64,000 bases of DNA from contig NZ_PPHG01000072.1 of NCBI RefSeq assembly GCF_002904295.1, positions 62,001 to 126,000 of the forward strand. Direction: 5' to 3'. Origin of the DNA: Amycolatopsis sp. CA-128772 (lineage in GTDB: Bacteria; Actinomycetota; Actinomycetes; Mycobacteriales; Pseudonocardiaceae). Below the pieces are notes generated by a model that was not told the DNA's origin, made no database searches, and saw only the letters and a program-made list of their open reading frames with translations. This document shows positions 40,675-50,700 of the stretch, piece after piece. Every line of letters begins with the position of its first letter. Position 1 is the first letter of the stretch. The position numbers and the translations under genes were made by a program.

Positions 40675-40690
40675 ATTGAATCGTTTCAAT
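40675..40690. promoter_or_regulatory. LacI-type operator upstream of the GH78 remnant
   Basis: ATTGAA-TCGT-TTCAAT, arms of 6 bp around a CG-containing centre, is the classical form of LacI-family sugar-repressor operators. It lies 19 bases before the GTG of the rhamnosidase remnant. No LacI gene is present in the window. Confidence 0.8.
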
Positions 40691-40708
40691 TCTCCGGTCG
40701 GAGTCGAC

Positions 40709-43328
40709 GTGGCCCGGATGCGGCGCCGCACGAAAGCCCGCACGCAGTGGTTCGCCCGGCGGAGGCGGAGCACCCTGCTCACCGCCGTCCTCATGGGGCT
40801 GTCGCTCGTGCCGGGGACCACGGCCACCGCGGCGCCGGCACCCGCCGGCGTCGACGGGCTCACGACGAACGGCCGGGTGGGCCCGCTCGGGATCCCCGGC
40901 GCCGCCCCGGTCTTCGGCTGGGATCCGTCTCGCCGCGGCGGGCGGTGACCCAGACCGCGTACGAGCTCGAGGTCGGGCGGGCCCCGGGCACCGCCGACGT
41001 CTGGCGCTCCTCCGGCCGGGTCGCGTCTGCGCGGCAGGTCGACGTCGGCTACGGCGGCCCCGCGCCGGCCTCCGGGACGCGGTACTCCTGGCGCGTCCGG
41101 GTCTGGGACGACCGCGGCACGCCGAGCCCCTGGAGCCGGGCGGCGTGGTTCGAGACGGGCCTGCTCACCGCGGCCGACTGGGGCCAGGCGGCCTGGATCG
41201 GCAAACCCACACCGGCCTACGACCAGTGGACGGACTACACCGTCACCGAGACCTTCCGGCTGAACAACCTGGCCTTCGGCACGTTCCTGCGGGCCCGGGA
41301 CGCGAACCACGCCTACATGTGGCAGATCAACGCCGGCGACTTCCCGGCGTCGGGGCCGTACCTGCGGCCGCACCGCCGCCTCGACGGCGACTATGCGGTG
41401 CCGGCCGAAGTGGACCTGCGGCCGTTCGGCTTCACCCGCGCCGGGTTGCTGGCCGGGACGCACACCGTGGCCTACGCGGTCGAGGGCACCACCATCCGGA
41501 CCACGCTGGACGGTGTCGTCGTCGACACGCGCACCGTGGCCGGCTTCCCGAGCGGCCGGGCCGGCCTGCGCACCTACGGAACGCAATCGGTCACCGTAAG
41601 CGCTTTCACCGTGACCCGCCCCGATCACCCGGTGCTGGCGGACGCCGAGTTCGCCGTGCCCCACCCGTTCACCGGCGGCCGCATCGACCACGGCGAGCTG
41701 ACCGTGGCCGGCGCCACCGACGCGCTGCTGACCGGCTGCGACGCCGACGAGCCGCTGTTGCGGACGGCGTTCCGCACGACGCCGGGCAAGCGCGTGGCGC
41801 AGGCCCGGGTCTACGCGTCGGCGCACGGCGTCTACCAGCTCACGCTCAACGGCCGCAAGGTCGGCGACCAGTACCTCGCGCCGGGCTGCACCGAGTACGC
41901 GAAACGCATCCAGTCCCGGACCTACGACGTCACCGGGCTCGTCCGGGCGGGCGCCAACGGGTTCGGCGCGGCCCTCGGGGACGGGTGGTGGGCCGGGAAG
42001 ATCGGGCTGGCCGGCAAGGGCCAGTACGGCACCGACCTGGCCCTCGTCGCGCGGATGAAGATCACCTACACCGACGGCAGCGTGCAGTGGGCCGACACGA
42101 CACCGGACGGGAAGTGGCGTGCCGGGCCGTCCGCGGCGACCGACAACCAGCTGGGGGAGACCTACGACGCCCGGTTCGGGCAGCCGGGCTGGGCGGACGC
42201 CGGGTTCGACGACTCGGCGTGGGCCGCCGTCGTCACGCGGTCGTCGGACACATCGAAGCTGGTACCGCAGCCGGACGAGCCGGTGCGGGAAACGCAGGTC
42301 CTGGCCACGAAAGCCGCCTCCACGCCCCAGCCGGGCGTGACCGTCTACGACCTCGGCCAGCACATGGTCGGGGTGGCTCGCGTCAAGCTCACCGGCAAGG
42401 CGGGCAAGACGGTCCGGCTCCGGCACGCCGAGGTGCTCCCAGCACGGCTTCCGCTACCTCGAGGTCACCGGCTTGGCGACGCCGCCGCCCGCCGCCGACG
42501 TCCAGGGCGTCGTCTGGGGTCCGACCTGCGCCGCACCGGCACGCTGGGCACATCCGACGGCCTGCTGAACCAGTTGCTGAGCAACGTTTCCTGGGGCGCC
42601 CGCGGCAACTTCCTCTCGATCCCGACCGACACCCCGGCGCGCGACGAGCGCCTGGGCTGGACCGGCGACATCGACATCTTCGCGCCGACCGCGAGCTACC
42701 TGAGCGACACCCGGGCCTTCCTCGGGAAGTGGCTCACCGACGTCCGCGACGAACAGAAGAGCAGCGGACCCATCCCGGCCGTCGTCCCCTCCACCAACGG
42801 TGCCTTCGACGAAAGCGGTGTCGGCTGGGATGACGCGCTCATCACCGTCCCGTACGCGGTGTGGCACGCCTACGGCGACGCCCAGGTGCTGCGCGACAAC
42901 CACGACGCGATGAGCCGGTTCTTCGCCTACGCCCGGGCGAGCGCCGGGCCGGACCACCTGGAGACCGGGCGGCTCACCTTCTTCACCGACGACTGGCTGA
43001 ACCTCGACGACCCGTCGGACCAGGGTGTCCTGCCCTGGGCACCGCGATCCGGGCGCAGGACGTCCGGATGATGGCGGAGGCGGCCGCGGCCGTGGGCCGG
43101 ACCGCGGAAGCGGCCGAATACACGCGGCTCTACGGCGACGTGCGCGCCGCGTTCACGAAGGCGTACGTGGCCGCGGACGGGACGGTGCTGGGCAACTCGC
43201 AGACCGGCTACGCGCCGGCCCTCGGCATGGACCTCGTCACCGATCCGGCGCTGAAGGCCAAGGCCGGGGCGAAGTACGTGGCCAAGCTCGTCGGGTCCGG
43301 GCAGTACGGGTTCCGGGCGCCGCGGTAG
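40709..43328 (+). pseudogene. GH78 alpha-L-rhamnosidase, multiply disrupted
   Basis: GTG 40709 starts a signal peptide (RRSTLLTAVLMGLSLVPGTT). The frame is lost near 40942 after APVFGWDPSRR and resumes one frame over at AVTQTAYELEVGRAPGTADV. The GH78 N-terminal domains then run clean to VRLRHAEVL at about 42437. There about 25-30 residues are missing and the frame shifts to QHGFRYLEVTGLATPPPAAD, returning at a G4 run near 42517 to TGTLGTSDGLLNQLLSNVSW. A further shift near 43035 separates LTFFTDDWLNLDDPSDQGVL from GTAIRAQDVRMMAEAAAAVG. The last third of the catalytic barrel is absent; the reading ends QYGFRAPR. Non-functional as it stands. Confidence 0.88.
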
Positions 43329-43331
43329 CGG

Positions 43332-44138
43332 TCAGCCCCACGCCATCTCGCCCTTCGCGACCTTGGTGCCGAGCGCCGCGGCGATCTTCAGCCCGGTGTC
43401 CGGGTAGGCGGCCAGGAGCTGCTCTTCGGCCGCGGTGGCGTCGGCGGACTCGGCGATGGTCTTCTCGAAGAACCGCAGGTATTCGGCGGTGTGCCGGATC
43501 GCCGTCCGGTCGGTGGGCGCGCCGGCGACCCGGTGGCCGGCCACGACGAAGGCGGGTTCGAGGGCTTCGAGGTCGTCGAGGACGCGCAGCCATTCGGTGC
43601 GCTGCCCGGTGGTCGCGCTGTCGGCGGTCCAGACGTGCAGGCCCTCGAACAGCAGCACCCCGCCGAGCAGGGCGCGCCCGGCCGGTTCGAAGACGTACCA
43701 GGCGCGGTCGCCCAGCTCCGTGCTGCCGCGGCGGACTTCGAGCGCGACACCGTCCACAGTGACCGAAGGCGTAGTCAGCGGCGCGATGTCGACCAGCCGG
43801 GTGGGCAGGTTGGTGCCCAGGTGCGCCCACGCGGCCAGCTTGTTCTCGTAGGTCTCGCGGATGTGCTCGGCGACGTCGGCCGGCGCCAGGAACACCGCCT
43901 CGGGGAAGGCGTCGGCGACGACCTCGGCGCCGAAGTAGAAGTCGGGGTCGCCGGCCGTGACCAGCACCGTGGTCAGCCGCTTGCCGGCGTCGAGGAGCTC
44001 GGCGACGATCCGGTGCCCGTCGGCCCGGGTGAACGCCGCGTCGACGAGGACGGCTTCGGTCTCGCCGGTCACCAGCACGCTGGTCTTGTTCAGCGAGCTG
44101 TCGGCCGCGTCGATGATCCGGTAGTCGAGGGTGCTCAT
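43332..44138 (-). CDS. MBL-fold metallo-hydrolase-like protein with altered metal motif
   Basis: A 268-residue protein from ATG 44138 (MSTLDYRIIDAADSSLNKTS). It has the MBL opening (SVLVTGETEAVLVDAAFTRA) and later GDRAWYVFEPAGRALLGGVL and the PAFVVAGHRVAGAPTD block. The metal motif, normally H-x-H-x-D-H, reads VLVTAGDPDFYFGAEVV: both leading histidines are absent, leaving Asp residues only. Relatives with H-G-D-P-D-x-Y-F-G exist; here even that His is Ala. It may be inactive or bind a different ligand. It is divergent from an AraC gene and nearly abuts the GH78 remnant. Confidence 0.85.
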   Translation of the reverse strand: MSTLDYRIIDAADSSLNKTSVLVTGETEAVLVDAAFTRADGHRIVAELLDAGKRLTTVLVTAGDPDFYFGAEVVADAFPEAVFLAPADVAEHIRETYENKLAAWAHLGTNLPTRLVDIAPLTTPSVTVDGVALEVRRGSTELGDRAWYVFEPAGRALLGGVLLFEGLHVWTADSATTGQRTEWLRVLDDLEALEPAFVVAGHRVAGAPTDRTAIRHTAEYLRFFEKTIAESADATAAEEQLLAAYPDTGLKIAAALGTKVAKGEMAWG

Positions 44139-44230
44139 GGGGATGTCCTTTCGGGTGCTACGGGTGACTTTCACTCCCACGAGCACAGGCTACGAAGCCG
44201 AGCTGGGCTTTTCACGGTCCGCCCGGGACG

Positions 44231-44240
44231 TACCATGGTA
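44231..44240. promoter_or_regulatory. Palindrome at the AraC start
   Basis: TACCATGGTA is a perfect 10-bp palindrome that contains the ATG of the AraC gene itself. It may be a binding site in the 96-base divergent region shared with the MBL gene, or chance. Confidence 0.3.
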
Positions 44241-45101
44241 AAAATGGGACAACGCATCCGGCCCGTCCGGTACGAGCCGCCGGCCGGGGTGACCGGCGAG
44301 ATCGAGCTCACGTCGCTGGCGCGCATGCGGGCCCGCAGCGGTCCGCACGAGTTCGTCGCCCCGCAGCGCCTCGGCTTCGACCTGCTGGTCACGATCGAGT
44401 CGGGCCGTGCGGTGCACACGGTCGACTTCACCGGCCACCCCCTCGCGCCCGGCGACCTGCTCTGGGTCCGGGCCGGCCAGGTCCAGCAGTGGGGTGCCGT
44501 CGAGGACGTCGAAGGGCCGGTGTTCCTGTTCACGCCGTCCGCGATCGACGGCGCCGCCTGGGAGCTGATCCGGTCCGCGGGGGTGGCCACGCCGAACCAC
44601 TGGGCGGCCGGGACGGTGGCGGGAACGCCCGCGGCGGCGGCGCTGGCCACGGCGCTCGCCACGGCGGCGGCGCCGGACACGAACCTCCGCGACGCCGCCC
44701 TCGTCCGGGCCCTGGCGGCGGCGCTGCTGCTGCTCGTGATGGCGGTCCCGGAGGGCAGCGGCCGTCGCCCGCCGACGCACCCGGCGTTCGTGTGGTTCCG
44801 CGAGGAGCTGGAGAAGAGCTTCTCGACGCGCCACCAGGTCGCGGAGTACGCGGCCCGCCTGGGCTACTCGGCGCGCACCCTCAACCGGCTGGCCCGCGAG
44901 AACACCGGGTCGAGCGCCAAGCAGCTGATCGACGAACGGATCGTGCTGGAGGCCAAGCGACAGCTGGCACACGGCCGGGATCCGGTGGCGCGGATCGCGG
45001 CCGAACTGGGGTTCGACGACGCTTCGAACTTCTCGAAGTACTTCCAGCACCGGACGGGGACGACGCCGGCGGCGTTCCGGGAGCAGGTGCGGACGGCCTG
45101 A
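44235..45101 (+). CDS. AraC family regulator
   Basis: A 288-residue AraC protein from ATG 44235 (ATG 44244 is also in frame). Residues 1-150 are a cupin-like sensor (PHEFVAPQRLGFDLLVTIES, then HPLAPGDLLWVRAGQVQQWG). Residues about 185-285 are the double HTH: TRHQVAEYAARLGYSARTLN, ARENTGSSAKQLIDERIVLE and ARIAAELGFDDASNFSKYFQ, RTGTTPAAFRE. This is the AraC form with an N-terminal AraC-binding/cupin domain. It probably controls the divergent MBL-fold gene. Confidence 0.92.
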   Translation: MVKMGQRIRPVRYEPPAGVTGEIELTSLARMRARSGPHEFVAPQRLGFDLLVTIESGRAVHTVDFTGHPLAPGDLLWVRAGQVQQWGAVEDVEGPVFLFTPSAIDGAAWELIRSAGVATPNHWAAGTVAGTPAAAALATALATAAAPDTNLRDAALVRALAAALLLLVMAVPEGSGRRPPTHPAFVWFREELEKSFSTRHQVAEYAARLGYSARTLNRLARENTGSSAKQLIDERIVLEAKRQLAHGRDPVARIAAELGFDDASNFSKYFQHRTGTTPAAFREQVRTA

Positions 45102-45365
45102 CGCCGGCGGCCGTCCTGGTGCTCGACCTCGTCGGCGCGGTGAGCTCGGCCGCCGGTCACCTGGGCCGGTACGAGTCCCGCGCCGGGTTGCTGCCGCATC
45201 GGGAGACTTCGTGGCCGGTGACGGCTTTCGTCTCCGGCCGCAGCAGGTTCCGCCTTCCGGGCTGACGCGCCGGGCATCCGGCGCACTGTCCTGTGTGGAC
45301 GGGAACCCCGCCCGGCGAGGCGTCCCCGGCGCCGCCCGAAATCGGGACGCGCATCGCCGCGGTCG

Positions 45366-46760
45366 TCAGGCCGGGCAGCTGATGTCGTGGCGCGGGGTTT
45401 CCAGGGTCAGCAGGTAGTGGTCCACCGCCGAGCGGGTGCAGGTCGTGCGCGGGTAGATCCCGTGGCCCGAGCCCTCGTACGTCAGCAAGGTCGTGTTCGC
45501 CGGGGCCCGGTGGTGGATGGCGAGCGCCCAGGTATACGGGGTTGCCGGGTCGTACCGGGCGTTCAGCAGCAGGATGCGCGGCGCCCGCGCGATGTCCAGG
45601 CGGTGGGGCGGGTTCGCCGGCGGGCCGTGGACGCCCAGGCACGCCATCGCTTCGGCGTGGCCCAGCATGCTGCCGCGCATGAGCGGCCCGCGGCGCAGCT
45701 CCTCGGCGCGCAACGCCCGGTACTGCGGGAAGTCCCGGATCCGGAGGGCGAAGTCCTGGCAGACGACGGCCAGGCGGATCGAGTCGTAGTTGTATTCGAA
45801 CTGCGCCGACACCTGCGGCTGCCCGGCCAGGGTGTCGGCGATGACGCGGGCGGCGTCGTCCCAGTCGGGGCCGTACATGTCCGAGAAGACCCGGTCGCGC
45901 ACCCGGTTCGAGTCCGGGCCGGCCAGTTCGAGGGCCCGCGGCCAGAGCGCCACGACGTCCCGGCCGTGCAGCGCGCAGCTCGTCGTCCGGTCGCACCACG
46001 CGGCGAACTGGTGGAACAGCTCGTCCGCGGCGGTGGCGCGGTCGCCCAGGAAGCGCTCGAGGCCGGCGCTGTGGTCGACGGAGCTGTCGAGCACCATGGC
46101 GCGCACCCGGTCGCCGTGCTGTTCGGCGTACTGCTGGCCGAGCAGCGTGCCGTAGGAGATGCCGTGGAAACTGATCCGGGCTTCGCCCAGCGCGCGGCGG
46201 ACCGCGTCCATGTCCTGGGCGTTGACGGCGGTGTTCGCGTGGTCGAACACCGGGGAGTTGCGGGCGCGGCACGCGGCGACCGCTCGCTCGCTGTAGCGGC
46301 GCAGCGCGTCGAACCGGGCGGCGTCCGCCGGCTCGTTGCCCGGCGGGACGGTCGTGTCGTCGCACCGGATGAACTCGCTGCGGCCGGTGCCGCGCAGGTC
46401 GAAGCCGACGACGTCGAACCGGGCCCGGACCTCCGGGCTGAAGAAGGACGGCGACAGGGCGAACTCCGCGCCGGAGGAACCGGGGCCGCCCGCGTCGGCC
46501 AGCAGCACGCCGAGGCGGTGCGCGGGATCGGTGGCCCGGTGCCGGGCCACCGCGAGGGTGATCGACGGCCCCCACGGCCGCGCCCAGTCCAGGGGCACCC
46601 GCAGGGTGCCGCACTCGCCGTCCGGGGCGTCCGGGCTGTCCGGATCGTCGGGACAGGCTGTCCACGCGATCGGCGACGGCGACCAGCCGGTGCCCGCCAG
46701 GGCGGGCGTACCGCCGGTCAGCAGGAGCAGGCTTCCCAGGACAGCTCCGAACAAACGCAC
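45366..46760 (-). CDS. Secreted alpha/beta hydrolase, TAP-like (S33 tripeptidyl aminopeptidase type)
   Basis: A 464-residue exported hydrolase from GTG 46760 with GGGAGG 4 bases upstream. Signal peptide RLFGAVLGSLLLLTGGTPAL. The family blocks are present: ECGTLRVPLDWARPWGPSIT, LLADAGGPGSSGAEFAL (oxyanion region), FDVVGFDLRGTGRSEFIRCD, the nucleophile elbow ISFHGISYGTLLGQQYAEQH (G-I-S-Y-G), and the C-terminal TAP-like part ILLLNARYDPATPYTWALAI with His in YEGSGHGIYPRTTC. Such enzymes remove N-terminal peptides or hydrolyse esters outside the cell. It is divergent from the NRPS across 971 bases. Confidence 0.9.
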   Translation of the reverse strand: MRLFGAVLGSLLLLTGGTPALAGTGWSPSPIAWTACPDDPDSPDAPDGECGTLRVPLDWARPWGPSITLAVARHRATDPAHRLGVLLADAGGPGSSGAEFALSPSFFSPEVRARFDVVGFDLRGTGRSEFIRCDDTTVPPGNEPADAARFDALRRYSERAVAACRARNSPVFDHANTAVNAQDMDAVRRALGEARISFHGISYGTLLGQQYAEQHGDRVRAMVLDSSVDHSAGLERFLGDRATAADELFHQFAAWCDRTTSCALHGRDVVALWPRALELAGPDSNRVRDRVFSDMYGPDWDDAARVIADTLAGQPQVSAQFEYNYDSIRLAVVCQDFALRIRDFPQYRALRAEELRRGPLMRGSMLGHAEAMACLGVHGPPANPPHRLDIARAPRILLLNARYDPATPYTWALAIHHRAPANTTLLTYEGSGHGIYPRTTCTRSAVDHYLLTLETPRHDISCPA

Positions 46761-47731
46761 GCGGCCTCCCCGTCTCGACCCGCCGACCGTAGGGCCCGCC
46801 GGTCCCGGGGCACAAGGAGCCGACCGGAGGCTGCCGGCCGGCACCGGGAGCCACCGCGATTCGCGACGGCCCGCGCGACCGGAACGGCGGCCGGGGCACG
46901 CCAATCGGTGGCGGCCGCATTCCCGAGGTGAAGTTTGTCCGCTTGACGGAGACCGCGAAGATCTGTATCGAGCCGGCCGGAGCTCCCGACTTCGATCGAT
47001 CATTTCACCGATCTCCGTGTTACCCGCCAATCGGGTGACGTCCCGTAACGTGGGCCACGCCTTTTCGTACTTCCTTCTGCGAGTGTATCCGCCCGCTCGG
47101 CCGTGGTCGTCACCCGAGTGTCGCCGGATCGGTGCAGGTAGGCGCACTGCGGCAAAGTCAAACCTCCCAATCGAGGTAACATTTACCGGCAGAAGAGTGA
47201 ACAAAAATCGACGGCGAACTACTCGCTGTCCGGGTTAAGCGACGCGATTTTTGGACATTTTCGCCAATGCTCCGTTCGGCGGTACGAGCACCGCGTTCTC
47301 TAGGTAGCGTGATGCCAATCCGGCTGGTCTTGGGGGTACTCGACGGCCGGTGACCGACCTACTGCACGAAGAACGCCGGGTTGTCGCACGCGTTCGGTGG
47401 TCGCCGGTGCTAATCACACCGCGGGGGTGACCGCCGATATCGGAACTGTTTCCGGTCCCGCCGCGACTGTCCCGGTCGGAAAGGATCACTGTGTCTCGCG
47501 CTCGTTCCAGCAGGTTTGCCCGGCGGGTGGCACGCCGGACCGATTTGTTGAACGAGTGGCAAAAAGAACCGGTTCCCGGCCTCGCCGGCCCAGCGCGGGC
47601 GACGCGCGGAACCGGCCGCACGCTCCATCGCATTTCGTGAGTCACCTGGTCGCCGGCCAGATCTGCGTGTGCTCTCCCAGCGCCTGGACGGCCCTGCGCT
47701 GACGTCACCCCGTGCTCGAAAGGTTTCCGCA
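46761..47731. other. Large intergenic region upstream of the NRPS
   Basis: 971 bases between the divergent hydrolase and NRPS starts. The middle (about 46930-47400) is distinctly richer in A/T than the flanking genes, as expected for a promoter and regulator target. I see no tRNA-like fold or riboswitch that I can name. One short gene with a good ribosome binding site (47491-47640) may lie in it. AAAGG 8 bases before ATG 47732 is the NRPS ribosome binding site. Confidence 0.7.
47491..47640 (+). CDS. Possible 49-residue basic peptide gene
   Basis: GTG 47491 is preceded by GGAAAGGA at a 6-base spacing and opens a 49-codon frame ending at TGA 47638-47640, 91 bases before the NRPS start. The peptide (VSRARSSRFARRVARRTDLL, then NEWQKEPVPGLAGPARATRG) is strongly basic, with an amphipathic-looking helix first. 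It is not an MbtH-like protein and has no signal peptide. It could be a leader peptide, a small regulator or chance; the ribosome binding site is the only positive evidence. Confidence 0.35.
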   Translation: MSRARSSRFARRVARRTDLLNEWQKEPVPGLAGPARATRGTGRTLHRIS

Positions 47732-50700
47732 ATGCCGCGTAACGACGTCTCGGTTCCGACCGCCGACGACGACAGATCGGTGCCCGCGCGCACCCTCGCC
47801 GGGCTGTTCGAGGCACAGGCCGCCCGCACCCCCGGGGCACCGGCCCTGACCGGCGCCGACGGCACGATGAGCTACGCGGCGCTCAACGCGCGGGCGAACC
47901 GGCTGGCCCGGCTGCTGATCGGCCGGGGCGGCGGCCCGGAAGCGGTCGTCGCGCTCGTCCTGCCGCGGTCGGCGGACCTGGTCGTGGCGCAGCTGGCGGC
48001 GGCCAAGGCCGGCGCGGCCTTCCTGCCGGTCGACCCCGACCAGCCCGCCGAGCGGATCGCCTTCGTGCTGGCCGACGCGCGCCCGGTGCTGGTCGTGACG
48101 CGCTCGTCCGCGAACCCCGGCATCGACGCGGTCCCCGTCCTGGACCTGGGTGAACCCGGGCTGCTCGACGGCCTGCCGGACACCGACCCGGCCGACGCCG
48201 ACCGGACGCGCCCGCTGCACGTCGACCACCCGGCCTACCTGATCTACACGTCCGGCTCGACCGGCGTGCCCAAGGGCGTCCTGGTCACCCACCGCGGCCT
48301 GGCCGGCTTCTTCGCCGCCATGCGGGCGCAGTACGACGTGCGGCCGGGCGACCGGGTCCTGGAGTTCTCCTCACCGAGCTTCGACGCGTCCGTCCTCGAG
48401 CTCGGCATGGCGCTGCCGCACGGGGCCGCCCTGGTCGTGCCGCCGCCCGGCCCGCTGCTGGGCGACCGGCTCGCCGAGGTGCTGGCCGGCACCCGCGTCA
48501 CGCACGCCCTGATCCCGCCGGTCGCGCTGGCCACGCTGGCCGCGGAGCACGCCGCCGCGCTGCCGGACTTCCGGACGGTGATCGTCGGCGGGGACGCCTG
48601 CCCGCCCGAGCTGGTCCGGACCTGGGCGCCCGGCCGCCGGATGATCAACTCCTACGGCCCCACCGAGTTCACCGTGGTCGCGACCTGGAGCGACCCGCTC
48701 GTCCCCGGCGGCCCGCCGCCGATCGGCCGTCCGTTGCCGGAGGCCACCGCGTACGTCCTCGACGAGGCCCTGCGCCCGGCCGCCACCGGCGAGCTCTACC
48801 TCGCCGGCCCGGAACTGGCCCGCGGCTACCTCGACCGGCCCGGGCTGACCGCGAGCCGGTTCGTGGCCGACCCGTTCGGCGGTCCCGGTACCCGGATGTA
48901 CCGGACCGGCGACGTCGTCCGCCGGACCGCGGCGGGTGAGCTGGAGTTCGTGGGGCGCGCGGACCACCAGGTCAAGATCCGCGGCTTCCGGATCGAGCCC
49001 GGCGAGATCGAAGCGCTGCTGCTGAGCCGGCCGGACGTCCGGGAGGCGGTCGTCGTCGCCCGCGAGGACCGGCCCGGTGTCAAACGCCTGGTGGCCTACG
49101 TCGCCGGCGACGCCGATCCGGCGGTCCTGCGTGCCGCCACGGCCGACCGGCTGCCGCCGTACATGGTCCCGGCCGCGTTCGTCCCGCTCGAGGCGATGCC
49201 CCTGACCCACCACGGCAAGCTCGACCGCGACGCGCTGCCCGATCCCGACTGGCAGGCCCAGGTCCGGGCCGCCCACACCGCGCCCCGCACCCCGGCCGAG
49301 GAGGCCCTCGCCGAGATCTGGGCCGACGTGCTGGGCGTGCCGGACATCGGCGTCGACGCGGACTTCTTCGAACTCGGCGGCGACTCGATCCTCGGTGCCC
49401 GCGCGCTCGCCCGGATCCGCGCGCGGTTCGGCGCCGAGCTGTCCCCGCGGGTGGTGTTCGACGCCCGCACCATCGCGAAGCTCGCCGAGCTGCTGCCCGA
49501 CGACGGCGGCCCGGCCGGCCGGATCGAGCCCGGCACCCCCGAGGCCGTGGTCCCGCTGTCGCCGGTCCAGCGCCGGCTCTGGGTCCTGGACCAGCAGAAC
49601 CCCGGCAGCACCGAATACAACGCCGGTGTCGGCCTCACCCTCTCCGGCCCGCTGGACCGCGAGGTGCTGCGGGCCACGCTGGACGCCTTGGCCGCGCGGC
49701 ACGAGTCGCTGCGGACGACGTTCCGGACCGTCGACGGCGAAGGCGTCCAGGTCGTCGCCGAGACGGGGACGATCCCGCTGCGGGAAACCGACGCCGAGGC
49801 GGACCTGGACGCGCAGCTCGCGGCCGAGCTGGACCGCCCGTTCGACCTGGCCACCGGGCCGCTCACGCGCGCCACGCTGATCCGGCGCGGCGCGGATGAT
49901 CAGCTGCTCCTGCTGTGCCAGCACCACATCATCACCGACGGCTGGTCGGTCGGCCTGCTCGTCGACGAGCTCGCCGCGCTGTACGCGGGGGAGAAGCCCG
50001 ACCCCCTGGAGATCGGCTACCGCGACTACGCCCGCTGGCACCGCGACCGGCTCGCCGGCCCGCTGCGCGACCGGCAGCTGGCGTACTGGCGCGAGCAGCT
50101 CGCCGGCCTCGAGCCCCTGGACCTGCCCACCGACCGGCCGCGCCCGCCCGTGCGGGCCGCCGAAGGCGCGATCCGCCGGTACGAGCTGCCCGCGGACCTC
50201 GCCGGCCGGCTCGCCGAGCTGGGCCACGACACCGGCGCGACGCTCTTCACGACCCTGACCGCGCTGGTCCAGGTGCTGCTGGCCCGCTACACCGGGCAGG
50301 ACGACGTCGCCGTCGGCACCGCGGTGTCCGGCCGCGACCACGACCAGCTCGAACGGCTTGCCGGGTTCTTCGTCAACACCCTCGTCCTGCGGTCCGCGGT
50401 CGATCCGGCCCAGCCGTTCGACGCCTTCCTCGACCGGGTCAAGGAAACGACGCTGGCGGCCTTCGCCGCCGCCGAAGTGCCCTTCGACCAGGTCGTCGAC
50501 GACCTGCGGCCGGCTCGTGACCCGAGCCGGACCCCGCTGGTGCAGGTCCTGCTGGTCCTGCAGCAGGACCTCGTCCGGCCCCGGGAGGCGGGCGCCCTCC
50601 GCCTGGGCGAGCACGATCTGCCCCGCCCCCGGGCCCGGTTCGACCTGGTGCTGGAGTTCCAGCCGCAGGGCCGCCGCTTCGCGATCGAATACGACACCGC

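Noticed and set aside
38863..40945. Plus-strand open frame covering the LLM and Lrp genes and joining the GH78 reading
   Set aside because: Only the part after about 40950 has family similarity. Upstream it is the shadow of two clear minus-strand genes.
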